Assembly (NCBI GenBank): GCA_051004015.1
Contig: JBPCKT010000074.1
Span: 1 to 18,218, forward strand
Direction of reading: 5' to 3'
Length of the DNA: 18,218 bases
Source: SXOA01 sp051004015
Lineage (GTDB): Bacteria; Planctomycetota; Planctomycetia; Pirellulales; Pirellulaceae
Under the pieces are notes generated by a model. It was not told the origin of the DNA. It searched no databases and saw only the letters and a list, made by a program, of their open reading frames with translations. Of the stretch, positions 6,736 through 14,154 are shown piece after piece (within the stretch, counting starts at the first letter, position 1; each line of letters begins with the position of its first letter). The translations under genes and the position numbers were made by a program.

Positions 6736-7710
6736 ATGCGTCTGCATTCCCTCTCGCTCGCCTTGGCGAGCCTCCTCTGCCTCTCTGTCGCGGCCATTGC
6801 GGCTGACAAGAATCCCGCTTTCACCGATGCCGCCAAAGCCGGCCCGGACTTTGCTTTTCAAGGGGAATACGCCGGCGGAGATGGCGACCATAAGTGGGGC
6901 GCACAAGTCATCGCCCTCGGCGAAGGTAAGTTTGACGTAGTCGGCTTCAAGGGAGGCCTTCCCGGCGACGGATGGAAGCGCGGAGACGAAACCAAACCCG
7001 GCAAGGGAGAGCTGAAGGACGGCGCGGTCACGCTCACGGGGGAGGATTGGACCGGCGTTGTCAAGGATGGCGCTATCACTGTGAAGGATAAGGAAGGTAC
7101 AACTGTTGGCGAGCTCAAGAAGGTCGAGCGCAAAAGCCCCACCCTCGGTGTCAAGCCGCCGGAAGGCGCGAAGGTTCTGTTCGACGGCACCACGCCGGAC
7201 AACTTCGACAACGGCAAAATCATCGAGGACAACCTGTTGGCCTCCAGCAACCCCAACAGCAAAGCCAAATTCCAGGACCACACCCTGCACATCGAGTTCC
7301 GCACCCCCTTCATGCCCCTCTCCCGCGGTCAGTCCCGCGGCAACAGTGGCGTCTACATGCAGGGCCGCTATGAGCTGCAGGTCCTCGACTCCTTCGGCCT
7401 GGACGGGGCGGACAACGAGTGCGGCGGCATCTATTCGATCAACAAGCCGATCGTCAACGCCTGCCTGCCACCCCTCGCGTGGCAGACCTACGACATCGAG
7501 TTCACCGCCGCGAAATATGACGGCGAAAAGAAAGTGAAGAACGCCCGCTGCACCATCAAGCACAACGGCATCGTCATCCACGACGACCAGGAGCTTTCCA
7601 AGGGAACGCCCGGCAAAGATCCCGAAGGCCCGCAAGCCAACGGCCTGTTCCTGCAGGACCACGGCAATCCGGTCGCCTTCCGGAATATTTGGGTGGTGGA
7701 GAAGAAGTAG
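6736..7710 (+). CDS. Secreted DUF1080 (3-keto-disaccharide hydrolase-type) protein
   Basis: The ATG at 6736 is chosen because AGGAGA (6724-6729) precedes it at a good distance and it opens a clean signal peptide (MRLHSLSLALASLLCLSVAAIAA). The upstream in-frame TTG at 6700 is less likely. The mature protein has an N-terminal region of about 110 residues without a family I can name, rich in Gly and beta-forming segments. The DUF1080 domain (about 140-324) begins EGAKVLFDGTTPDNF and includes SRGNSGVYMQGRYELQVLDSFG and a GLFLQDHGNPVAFRNIWV ending. This lectin-like fold is abundant in planctomycetes, and characterised relatives hydrolyse 3-keto-glycosides. Substrate here is unknown. The protein should be periplasmic or exported. 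A likely terminator follows at 7732-7766. Confidence 0.9.
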   Translation: MRLHSLSLALASLLCLSVAAIAADKNPAFTDAAKAGPDFAFQGEYAGGDGDHKWGAQVIALGEGKFDVVGFKGGLPGDGWKRGDETKPGKGELKDGAVTLTGEDWTGVVKDGAITVKDKEGTTVGELKKVERKSPTLGVKPPEGAKVLFDGTTPDNFDNGKIIEDNLLASSNPNSKAKFQDHTLHIEFRTPFMPLSRGQSRGNSGVYMQGRYELQVLDSFGLDGADNECGGIYSINKPIVNACLPPLAWQTYDIEFTAAKYDGEKKVKNARCTIKHNGIVIHDDQELSKGTPGKDPEGPQANGLFLQDHGNPVAFRNIWVVEKK

Positions 7711-7712
7711 AT

Positions 7713-7726
7713 TTCGACATGTCGAA
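7713..7726. repeat. 14-bp perfect palindrome after the DUF1080 gene
   Basis: TTCGACATGTCGAA is perfectly self-complementary and starts 2 bp after the DUF1080 stop, about 50 bp before the nucleotidyltransferase-like gene. It could be an operator for that downstream pair or part of the 3' end structure of DUF1080. Confidence 0.35.
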
Positions 7727-7731
7727 CAGGC

Positions 7732-7766
7732 GGCGGGTAGTTCACGGAAAGGCCCGCCTTCCTTTT
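7732..7766 (+). terminator. Possible intrinsic terminator after DUF1080
   Basis: GGCGGG (7732-7737) pairs with CCCGCC (7753-7758) and is followed by TTCCTTTT. The loop of 15 nt is long and the T-tract interrupted, so it is moderate evidence for termination before the next gene. Confidence 0.4.
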
Positions 7767-7774
7767 GGATCGCT

Positions 7775-8263
7775 ATGAATATCGATGCGGTATTGAGCAA
7801 GCTGAACGAGCGACAAGTCGCCTACCTGCTAATTGGCGGCGTGAATTTCATGCTCCGACATCAGCCGATTACTACCGGGGACATCGACGTCTGGATCGAG
7901 GATAGCGATGAGAACCGGCGTCGCTGCGAACAGGCGGCAGCCGAACTTGATGCCCAGTGGGGGCGGACTGACAACGACTGGGGACCGGTAGCTTCGCTGC
8001 CTTCGGGCTGGCTCACGAGGCAGGGAATGTTCTGCTTGTTTTCGCCGCTCGCCCCCTTGGATGTCTTTCGTTCAGTACCCGGCCTTGCGTCCTGGCAAGA
8101 TTGCCATCGCCGGGCCGTGCGGGGTACGACGCCGGCTGGCACCCCATTTCTCGGAATCTCCGACCACGACATGCTAGAATGTCAATTGGCCTTGAATCCA
8201 GGATTGCAAAAACAGGATCGAATTCGATATCTGCGGAACATTGTCGAGTCCTCCGATGAATGA
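7775..8263 (+). CDS. Nucleotidyltransferase-fold protein (AbiEii/DUF6036-like)
   Basis: The 162-residue protein begins with a helix followed by VAYLLIGGVNFMLRHQPITTGDIDVWIED. This is the GG...TxDxDhW signature of small nucleotidyltransferase-fold proteins, with G21-G22 and the metal-binding pair D36 and D38. The C-terminal ISDHDMLECQLAL...QKQDRIRYLRNI resembles the usual ending in which a helix and a basic/acidic pair close the fold. Related proteins serve as toxins (AbiEii, MenT) or as antitoxins (MNT of HEPN/MNT) that transfer nucleotides to RNA or protein. It overlaps by 8 bp a gene for a small charged protein, suggesting translational coupling and a two-gene module. The third catalytic acidic residue could not be assigned with confidence. 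Confidence 0.72.
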   Translation: MNIDAVLSKLNERQVAYLLIGGVNFMLRHQPITTGDIDVWIEDSDENRRRCEQAAAELDAQWGRTDNDWGPVASLPSGWLTRQGMFCLFSPLAPLDVFRSVPGLASWQDCHRRAVRGTTPAGTPFLGISDHDMLECQLALNPGLQKQDRIRYLRNIVESSDE

Positions 8264-8468
8264 CGATTTCTCCCGATTAGTTGCCGCGGAAGAAGCCAAA
8301 CGCAACCGCCACATTAGCCCGCGGCAGAAATGGGCAATGTTTCAGGAGCTTTTGGTGTGGACGGAATCTCAGCCGACCGGGCAACGCAACACTAAAGAAG
8401 CCTGCCTGCGTGAGCAAGAACGCCTTCTTGCCGAACTGGAAGCCTGGCGGGCCAGCCAACAGACCTGA
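8256..8468 (+). CDS. Small charged helical protein coupled to the nucleotidyltransferase gene
   Basis: The ATG at 8256 (MNDDFSRLVAAEEAKR) overlaps the last 8 bp of the upstream gene, which is why I prefer it over the in-frame start at 8241. The 70-residue product has many Glu, Lys and Arg, is predicted mostly helical by eye (SPRQKWAMFQELLVWTES and LREQERLLAELEAWRASQ), and has no signal peptide or membrane segment. I do not recognise a family. The size, charge and overlap are those of a cognate partner of a toxin or antitoxin, but it is not a HEPN protein, which would be longer and carry an Rx4-6H motif. Its function is unknown. Confidence 0.65.
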   Translation: MNDDFSRLVAAEEAKRNRHISPRQKWAMFQELLVWTESQPTGQRNTKEACLREQERLLAELEAWRASQQT

Positions 8469-8483
8469 GGGCCGGGGACAGCC

Positions 8484-8867
8484 ATGTTCGAGTTCCTCCC
8501 CGTCCCCATCTCCGTCTATTGCTTCTCGCTGCTCCTCGGCGTGGCCGCGCCGCTGCTCATCTTCTTCATGCTGCTGCCGGCGCTGAGGCACTTTCTGGCC
8601 TCGATCTTCGCGGACCCGAAGATTGAGCTCTTCTGGCAGCATTTGATTCTGCTGGTGCTGCTGCTCGCGTCCCTTTCGGCCGCGGTGCGGTATCGGCCGG
8701 ATGTGGCGCTGCTCGTGGACGCGGTCGCGCTTACCTTCAGCCTGGCGGACAGCGTGCAGGGCATCCTGGAGATGCTGCTCTATGCGGTCTTTGCCCTGTT
8801 TCTGCCGCTCCTGGCGACCTATACCATCCTGCACGCCGCCCGCGCCCGCACCCCTCGTAGCGAGTGA
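8484..8867 (+). CDS. Small integral membrane protein, first of a three-gene set
   Basis: The 127-residue protein has three or four hydrophobic segments (about 9-32, 49-66, perhaps 72-90, and 97-118). Charged or polar loops lie between them, and the C-terminus is basic (HAARARTPRSE). No family is recognised. The ATG lies 15 bp after the preceding stop, so it may be read from the same transcript as the nucleotidyltransferase pair. The next gene starts 3 bp after its stop, so the two are very probably co-translated. The membrane location is clear; the role is not. Confidence 0.65.
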   Translation: MFEFLPVPISVYCFSLLLGVAAPLLIFFMLLPALRHFLASIFADPKIELFWQHLILLVLLLASLSAAVRYRPDVALLVDAVALTFSLADSVQGILEMLLYAVFALFLPLLATYTILHAARARTPRSE

Positions 8868-8870
8868 TCG

Positions 8871-9248
8871 ATGCCGCCGATTCTCCTGTACTTCGCGGCT
8901 GGACTGACGCTGGCGCTCGTGGTGGGAATTGTCTGCTACTACGTCGCAGGGCTGTCCGCCACGCCGCTCCTCTCCAGCCTGTTTGGCGAGCGCGGCGGAC
9001 CAATGTGGGGCCGGCTGTTTCGAATCTCGCTGGTATGCGTGGCGCTCGTCGGCGGGCTTTCCACCAAGTTTTACGGGTGCAGCGGCCCCACGGACTACGC
9101 CGCGGCCGCCAAGAGTCACCACACCATGCTCGCGCTCACCAGCGAACAGGTCGCCGGTTCGCTCAGTTACAGCATGCAATACCTGGCCCTGGCTGCCGGG
9201 ATCGGCGCGCTGGCATTTGGCATTTACCGCGCCACGCATCCGAAGTGA
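8871..9248 (+). CDS. Small integral membrane protein, second of a three-gene set
   Basis: The 125-residue protein has hydrophobic segments at about 3-28, 49-64 and 100-120. The middle loop contains STKFYGCSGPTDYAAAAKSHHTML, with a single cysteine and a pair of histidines that could be exposed on one side of the membrane. No known family is recognised. It follows the previous gene by 3 bp and precedes the next by 6 bp, so all three membrane genes should be one transcript. Conserved spacing in other planctomycetes would decide whether they form a complex. Confidence 0.65.
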   Translation: MPPILLYFAAGLTLALVVGIVCYYVAGLSATPLLSSLFGERGGPMWGRLFRISLVCVALVGGLSTKFYGCSGPTDYAAAAKSHHTMLALTSEQVAGSLSYSMQYLALAAGIGALAFGIYRATHPK

Positions 9249-9254
9249 GTTCCC

Positions 9255-9575
9255 ATGCAGCCTCCTCGCCCGTGGTTTTCCCGTCTCTCGTGCCTGCTAA
9301 GTTCCTTGGCGCTTTGCATCAGCCTGATCATCGCCATCATGGCCTTTGTCGGAATCATCGAGGTCCCTTGGGATTCCGAGTTTTGGCCGGCGGCGACGGC
9401 CTTTGGCCTGGTGCCGCTGTGCGTCATCACCGTGATCGTTTCGCTCGTCTCGCTGTTCAAGCACCGCGACGGCCTATCCGTGCTGGGGCTCGTCCTGGGC
9501 GTGGCTGCCGTCGGCGTTTCCTTGCTGGCGACGCTGATGGTGATCGTCATCGGGATTGCTAACAACCCGGTGTAA
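9255..9575 (+). CDS. Small membrane protein with DUF4190-like hydrophobic pattern
   Basis: The 106-residue protein has three hydrophobic segments (about 13-34, 45-66 and 74-100). The end reads HRDGLSVLGLVLGVAAVGVSLLATLMVIV. The combination of a Gly-Leu-rich last helix and a small size resembles DUF4190-like membrane proteins, but the match is weak. It is the last gene of the three-gene membrane set. Its stop lies 10 bp from the end of the convergent DinB-family gene, leaving little room for a terminator. Confidence 0.6.
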   Translation: MQPPRPWFSRLSCLLSSLALCISLIIAIMAFVGIIEVPWDSEFWPAATAFGLVPLCVITVIVSLVSLFKHRDGLSVLGLVLGVAAVGVSLLATLMVIVIGIANNPV

Positions 9576-9585
9576 GACATACCGC

Positions 9586-10068
9586 CTAGAACAATGGCGG
9601 TCGCCCCAATTGCCGCCGCACGACTGCCCATTGCCCGGCGTGCATCAGCCAGTGGCTCCCTTGCAGCGAGTACATGGCCCCGACCGTGGCCGCGTAATTC
9701 ACCCCCGTCGGCTTATCGAAGTTGGCGTCCGCCTCTTTCGCCAAAGCAGCCAGCGTGCCGGCTCGCTGGGCTTTGTAGGTGGCGATGAGCTCGCTCTTCT
9801 TGGAGAACTTCGCGGCGTCGTCGCTCGTCGCCGTTTCTTTGGCATATTTCTCCGCAAAGCCCGCCGGCAGCGGCGGCATCGAACCCGGCGCAACTTTCTC
9901 GATCATCTCGTGCTCCGAGGCAATCAGGTGGCCCACCTGCCAGTTGATGTGATTGCAGCCGGGATGCGGCCGGCGGAGAAACTCCGCGTCGGAAAGATCT
10001 TCCAGATAGCCCAGCGAAACGAACTCGCCGGTATCAATGCCCAGTTTGATGGCGTCGCGCGCGTTCAT
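9586..10068 (-). CDS. DinB-family four-helix metalloprotein
   Basis: The 160-residue protein has the DinB/YfiT-like pattern. The first metal histidine is H47 (NHINWQVGHLIASEHEMI), and the second and third are H139 and H143 (SHWLMHAGQWAVVRRQLGRPPLF). These three histidines usually bind a divalent metal in the bundle. Family members act as thiol-dependent transferases or have unassigned roles, and the name comes from the DNA-damage gene dinB of Bacillus, not from the polymerase. No signal peptide is present, so it is cytoplasmic. It could share a transcript with the upstream hypothetical gene (76 bp gap), which is uncertain. Confidence 0.85.
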   Translation of the reverse strand: MNARDAIKLGIDTGEFVSLGYLEDLSDAEFLRRPHPGCNHINWQVGHLIASEHEMIEKVAPGSMPPLPAGFAEKYAKETATSDDAAKFSKKSELIATYKAQRAGTLAALAKEADANFDKPTGVNYAATVGAMYSLQGSHWLMHAGQWAVVRRQLGRPPLF

Positions 10069-10144
10069 GCGATTACTCCCAGGATGAATGGTTCAACCTG
10101 GGTATTGGAACGCACGCGCGAAGAGAATGCCAGCTACCCGGATG

Positions 10145-10480
10145 CTACGAAGGAGAGCTGATTTGATCCACTTCCTGAATCCCCTCCGGCGGGTGCATTC
10201 TCCGCCGAGCTTTGCGGGTCGATTTAGCGCTGGTCCATTCCTTGGTCAGCACCTCAAACACATCGGGAGATTCGTAGCGGACCACCTGCTTCCCCTCGGG
10301 CATCGGGCCAATCAGTCCTTTGAAGAGCGGATAGCCTCGCAGCGCCAGGTCGGTGCTGCAATCGTCGATGCCGATTTGCGTGTGCATCTTGAGCAGCGGC
10401 TCCGTGTCCGGATAGTCCTTGATGCGGACGGTGCCGTCGGAGGCGCGGGTCACAACGCGAACAGTGGTCTTGGCGGGCAT
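10145..10480 (-). CDS. Hypothetical protein, about 111 residues
   Basis: The most convincing start is the ATG at 10480 (MPAKTTVRVVTRASDGTVRIKD), preceded by GGGGAAA. A longer frame back to 10567 exists but its extra 29 residues are of poor composition. The product has a beta-rich N-terminal half, a central DDCSTDLALRGYPLFKGLIGPM segment, and a basic region (KSTRKARRRMHPP) near the end. No domain is recognised. It lies between the DinB-family gene and glmM on the same strand and could be transcribed with either. The coding call rests on frame length and composition only. Confidence 0.5.
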   Translation of the reverse strand: MPAKTTVRVVTRASDGTVRIKDYPDTEPLLKMHTQIGIDDCSTDLALRGYPLFKGLIGPMPEGKQVVRYESPDVFEVLTKEWTSAKSTRKARRRMHPPEGIQEVDQISSPS

Positions 10481-10665
10481 TGAATTTCCCCAGTAAGCGA
10501 GGTAGCCGGAGCAGGCCCGGCTGAAACTCTCCTTCCTGGAGATGCCAATCTTCCCTGGTAGCAGCAAGGACTATCGACCCGCGAGCTAGCGGCGGCAAAG
10601 GTTATCTTGACGTGCGGGCCTCTCCGGCACGACTGCTACAACCGGCACACTCGGGTGGCACCCCT

Positions 10666-12024
10666 CTAGACACTTGCGATGATCTCCGCCGCGGCCCGGC
10701 AGAGCTCCTCCGCAGCGGCGGCAGTAGGCGCTTCGGCGATGGCCCGCACAATCGGCTCCGTGTTGCTCCCCCGCACAATCAGCCAGCGGTCCGGCCAGTC
10801 CAGCCGCAAACCGTCCAAGCGGTCGGCACGCGCTTCGGAAAATCGCTGTTGCAAGGCGGCCAGGGCGGCGGGAAGTTGCTCCGGCGCCAGCTTCGCCGTC
10901 GTCTTGCGGATTTCGTAGCGTGGCAATTCGGCGGTGAGCTCGCTGATTTTCTTGCCGCGAGACGTCATCGCATCAAGCACCAGGGCCATGCCGACAAAGC
11001 TATCCCGCACCAGGCCGACGCGCGGGTCGATCGGCCCGCCGTTTCCTTCCCCGCCAAAGACGGCATCGCGAGAGAGCATTTCGTCCACGACGTTTGCTTC
11101 CCCGACGGCGCTGCGAAAGAAGGGGACGCCATATTTCTCCGCCAGATCCTGCGTCATGCGGCTGGTGGCGCAGTTGGTCACGACAGGACCCTTGCGTTGC
11201 TGCAGGACGTGATCGACGCAAGTCGCCAGGGTGTATTCCTCGCCGATGTAGCGGCCGGTCTCATCGATGATGGCCAGCCGGTCGGCATCGGGGTCCTGGC
11301 AGAAGCCGATGTCGGCCCGGGCGGAAATGACCTTCCTCGTCACGGTCTGCAAGTTCTCCGCGGTCGGCTCGGGGGGATGCTCAAACTGGCCGTCCGCCTC
11401 GCCCCCAACCAGCACCACGTCGCAGCCGAGTGCTTCCAGCAGCTTCGCGCCCAATAGACTTCCCGCACCTCGATTGGAGTCGAGCAGCACGCGCAGCTTC
11501 TTGCCGCGTATTTCTTCGGTGCTGACCGTCGCCAACAGCGCCTTCAGATGATCGCTGGTCGTATCCGCCAGCCGCTCCACTTTGCCGAAGCGGTCGTTCC
11601 TCACCCACGAGCTCTGTCCCGTGGAGCGGAGACCAGCCCGGTAAGCAATCAATACTTGGCGCCCCGGCTCCGCGGAAATGACTCGCCCTTCGCCGCTGAA
11701 GAGCTTGATGCCGTTGTACTCCGGCGGATTATGGCTGGCGGAAATCTGCACGCCTCCCGCGGCCCGATGGACGCGAACGAGCACTCCCAGCGTTGGCGTT
11801 GCCGCAATGTCGGCATCCAGTACGTCGCGGCTGGCAACCCGCAGGGCGCTGACCACCGCTCCCGCCAGCATCGGTCCGTTCGCCCGGCCGTCACGGCTGA
11901 CGATGATGGGCCCCGGAGGCAAGGTGGCGGCAAAGGCGGTGACATACCGCGCGGCCACATCGGGGGTCAGGCTCTCCCCCACAATGCCACGCAGGCCGGA
12001 GACGGAAATGATGGGCTCGGTCAC
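10666..12024 (-). CDS. glmM: Phosphoglucosamine mutase-type alpha-D-phosphohexomutase
   Basis: The 452-residue protein has all four family motifs: the phosphoserine loop SASHNP with S97; the metal loop DPDADR (D244, D246, D248); the sugar-binding loop GEGNGG (325-330); and the phosphate-binding RGSNTEP (418-424). GlmM converts glucosamine-6-phosphate to glucosamine-1-phosphate, feeding UDP-GlcNAc synthesis in the cytoplasm. The sugar loop GEGNGG is like that of archaeal-type GlmM rather than the GExSGH of bacterial GlmM or PMM/PGM. A phosphomannomutase activity therefore cannot be excluded. Translation starts at GTG 12024 with a purine-rich GAAGAAGAG upstream. No glmS or glmU is nearby. Confidence 0.85.
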   Translation of the reverse strand: MTEPIISVSGLRGIVGESLTPDVAARYVTAFAATLPPGPIIVSRDGRANGPMLAGAVVSALRVASRDVLDADIAATPTLGVLVRVHRAAGGVQISASHNPPEYNGIKLFSGEGRVISAEPGRQVLIAYRAGLRSTGQSSWVRNDRFGKVERLADTTSDHLKALLATVSTEEIRGKKLRVLLDSNRGAGSLLGAKLLEALGCDVVLVGGEADGQFEHPPEPTAENLQTVTRKVISARADIGFCQDPDADRLAIIDETGRYIGEEYTLATCVDHVLQQRKGPVVTNCATSRMTQDLAEKYGVPFFRSAVGEANVVDEMLSRDAVFGGEGNGGPIDPRVGLVRDSFVGMALVLDAMTSRGKKISELTAELPRYEIRKTTAKLAPEQLPAALAALQQRFSEARADRLDGLRLDWPDRWLIVRGSNTEPIVRAIAEAPTAAAAEELCRAAAEIIASV

Positions 12025-12059
12025 AGGACTCTTCTTCCGCGATAAAATGAAATTCCCAG

Positions 12060-12073
12060 CCCGCTGAAGCGGG
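12060..12073. repeat. CCCGCTGAAGCGGG palindrome of dispersed type
   Basis: CCCGCT (12060-12065) and AGCGGG (12068-12073) form a 6-bp stem with a 2-nt spacer, followed by TTACTAC. This is the form of a palindrome often repeated in planctomycete intergenic DNA (from memory). It sits between the divergent glmM and the small plus-strand gene, where it may overlap promoters. Confidence 0.55.
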
Positions 12074-12131
12074 TTACTACAAACGCCTTGCCAATATAAG
12101 CCGCTCCCTTCACCTCCGGCGAGATCAATCC

Positions 12132-12482
12132 GTGCCCTACACGCTTTACTTCTGGAACCAGCCCGCCGGCTTTTCGCCGCCGCACGCTCATGTCGCCCAG
12201 GAGTTGCAGTACGGCAACGACGTCGAAGGCCTGATCGACCTGCCAGTGAAGGAAATTATCGACAGGCTGAAGGGGGAGTTTCCCGGCGCAATCGAAAAGG
12301 CCGGTGTGCTTTCCGCCAAAACCGATAGCGGTTCCTTCGACGTCTCCTGGTCCTGGCAATTCGTGAAGCTCGACTGCCATGACCTGTCCGAAGATACCCG
12401 CCAGCGGCTTTGCGACATCATGCAGGAATTTTCCGCCCCCGCCTACGACCCGCAGCTTAATCTCCGGCACCCTTCACCTTGA
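12132..12482 (+). CDS. Hypothetical small cytoplasmic protein
   Basis: The start is a GTG at 12132 (MPYTLYFWNQPAGFSPP), and there is no clear Shine-Dalgarno. The 116-residue product is acidic, with no signal peptide or membrane helix. The opening MxYxLYFW resembles small proteins seen as immunity-like or unassigned families in many bacteria, but the match is too short to name one. It includes SFDVSWSWQFVKLDC (about 68-82) as a probable beta-hairpin. It is divergent from glmM, and its 3' end overlaps by 26 bp the end of the convergent Fe-S protein gene. Reading this as immunity would need a nearby toxin, and none is visible. Confidence 0.55.
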   Translation: MPYTLYFWNQPAGFSPPHAHVAQELQYGNDVEGLIDLPVKEIIDRLKGEFPGAIEKAGVLSAKTDSGSFDVSWSWQFVKLDCHDLSEDTRQRLCDIMQEFSAPAYDPQLNLRHPSP

Positions 12483-12903
12483 AATAGTACTTCTGCACCT
12501 CCGGCATACAGTTGCGGCCGGTGGGAGACGCCGTTTCGCAGTGGGCGGCGGGAGACTTCGATTTGGCCAGCAGCTCCCGGATGCGGACCGGAGTGGGAGC
12601 ATCTACGTCGTCTTCCACATCATGCCGCGTCAGCCCGAAGCAGGGACACAGCGGCGCGGCCGGGTCTTTGGGATAAACGGGCTGAACCAAGTCCGTCGTG
12701 AGCACGAAGGACTCCATCACGTCAAAGTACGCAACCTCGCAGCTCGGCGTCATGCAAAAGCAGGACGATGCCGCCAGTTTCCGCCGCGTCTCTTCCGCCA
12801 GATGGTGCTCCACGGTGATCCACGGCACGGGCACTCCCGCCGCCCCGCACTTGGGGCAGAAAGTCTCCGTGGTATCGGGCTCGCGGACAAAGGCTTTGTT
12901 CAT
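12457..12903 (-). CDS. CopZ N-terminal-like zinc/[2Fe-2S] protein without HMA domain
   Basis: The 148-residue protein shows the cysteine pattern of the N-terminal domain of archaeal CopZ. C16 and C19 (CPKCG), C50 and C55 (CFCMTPSCEVAYFD) would hold zinc. C86 and C88 (LCPCFGLT), with C122 and C132 (SPTGRNCMPEV), would hold a [2Fe-2S] cluster. In Archaeoglobus CopZ this domain precedes a CxxC copper-binding HMA domain, which is missing here. Its likely role is electron transfer or metal handling, perhaps with another copper chaperone; this is inference. The start ATG is at 12903. It lies 18 bp after the PDZ gene on the same strand and is probably its operon partner. The 3' end overlaps the convergent small gene. 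Confidence 0.8.
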   Translation of the reverse strand: MNKAFVREPDTTETFCPKCGAAGVPVPWITVEHHLAEETRRKLAASSCFCMTPSCEVAYFDVMESFVLTTDLVQPVYPKDPAAPLCPCFGLTRHDVEDDVDAPTPVRIRELLAKSKSPAAHCETASPTGRNCMPEVQKYYFKVKGAGD

Positions 12904-12921
12904 GCGGAAATGAAAACTCGA

Positions 12922-14154
12922 CTAAGGCTTGTCCGGGGCCTCTAACTTGGGCGCTTCCAGTTTCGGCGCTCCGGCGCGAGGAACGCTGGGCTTGGGCTTG
13001 GGGGCGACCGCTTCCGCCGGTTTGGATGCAGCGGCATCTTCCAGCAACTTGAGGCGGGCCTCCAGCTCGTCGATCCGGTCCACCAGCAGCTTCATCTGCG
13101 CTTGTAGATTGCTGTAGCTCTGCTGAAGCGCCACGATATCCTCCGAATTCGGGCCGGCAGCGGCGGCCGGTTTCGTCAGCCCTTCGACAACCTTTTCCAC
13201 TCGGCTCAACAGCGGGCGCGACGCGCCCGGCGGACCAAGATTCAGTGGCCGCTCGCTCCCATAACCCGGCGGCAACGTACTGATGACCGTGGCCGGCGCG
13301 AGCTTCACCGATTTGCGGGCCAGCTTGTCTCCGACATAGTAACTCAGCTCCGTCTCCGTTCCTGGCTTCGCGCCCCGAATGAGCTCCACCAACTCTTCGG
13401 AATTCGCCACCATCTGCCCGTCCATCGCCACCACGACGGCATCCACCGGCACGCCGGCCCGGTCCGCGGGCGAACCCGGACGCACCATCGTAATCACCGC
13501 TCCGCGGCGCACCGGCACTCCCAGCCTCTCCCGCAGCTCGTCCGTCAGCGTGATGACCGTAATGCCGAGCGACGCGCGTCCGGCGATGGGCGCCGCGCGG
13601 GGAGCAACCAGCGGCCCACCGGCATCGGGAGCGAAGGCAATGCCCGGCACTTCGGTGGGCTCGGCGGGAACCGCCGGCGGATCGACCAGCGTGACCTTGA
13701 ATTCCTGCTCTTTGCCGCCGCGAATCACTCGGAGAGTCACCGTGTCTCCCGGCAGCGTCTTCTCCAGCAGCGATCCGAACTCGTCCTGGTCGTCAACCTG
13801 CTTCCCATTCACCGCGGTGATCCGATCCCCTACTTTGAGCCCCGCGGCTTTGGCCTTTCCTGCCGGTCGGAAGCCCTCGACACGCACGCCGCCGGCGGGG
13901 TCATTTGCACCCTCCACACCTAGATATCCCGCTTGCGGCCGCTCACCATCCGGCGCGGGGGGCGGCAATTCGCCATCGTCCGGCGCAACCGCCGGCTTAG
14001 GCGCGGCCGCTGGTGTGGGGGCTTCCTCGGCAGGCGCGGCTCCCGCCACGGCGGCCTTGAGTTTCTCCTCCAGCTTTTTGAGCAACTGAGCCTGAGCCGG
14101 CCACGCGGCGGCGGCCATCAGGACGAACACGGCAAAGGGCAAGCAGCGGCGCAT
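12922..14154 (-). CDS. Exported protein with two PDZ domains and a coiled coil
   Basis: The 410-residue protein starts with a signal peptide (MRRCLPFAVFVLMAAAAWPAQA). A short charged helix and an Ala-Pro-rich linker follow (to about 73). PDZ1 (about 75-160) has the GYLGV opening and GKAKAAGLKVGDRITAVNGKQV. PDZ2 (about 195-285) has ASLGITV and SPADRAGVPVDAVVVAMDG. A heptad-rich segment (about 335-370, LQQSYSNLQAQMKLLVDRIDE) predicts a coiled coil. A Lys-Pro-rich tail ends in a repeated APKLE unit. There is no protease domain, so this is a PDZ adaptor or scaffold of the periplasm rather than a DegP-type protease. It is transcribed with the Fe-S protein downstream. Confidence 0.85.
   Translation of the reverse strand: MRRCLPFAVFVLMAAAAWPAQAQLLKKLEEKLKAAVAGAAPAEEAPTPAAAPKPAVAPDDGELPPPAPDGERPQAGYLGVEGANDPAGGVRVEGFRPAGKAKAAGLKVGDRITAVNGKQVDDQDEFGSLLEKTLPGDTVTLRVIRGGKEQEFKVTLVDPPAVPAEPTEVPGIAFAPDAGGPLVAPRAAPIAGRASLGITVITLTDELRERLGVPVRRGAVITMVRPGSPADRAGVPVDAVVVAMDGQMVANSEELVELIRGAKPGTETELSYYVGDKLARKSVKLAPATVISTLPPGYGSERPLNLGPPGASRPLLSRVEKVVEGLTKPAAAAGPNSEDIVALQQSYSNLQAQMKLLVDRIDELEARLKLLEDAAASKPAEAVAPKPKPSVPRAGAPKLEAPKLEAPDKP

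Noticed and set aside
6685..7800. 371-residue minus-strand frame opposite the DUF1080 gene
   Set aside because: It shadows a well-supported secreted protein with signal peptide and ribosome site, and its product has no recognisable motif.
8277..9239. 320-residue minus-strand frame opposite the membrane genes
   Set aside because: Composition is Gln-, Arg- and Glu-rich and motif-free, while the plus strand encodes tightly spaced membrane proteins.
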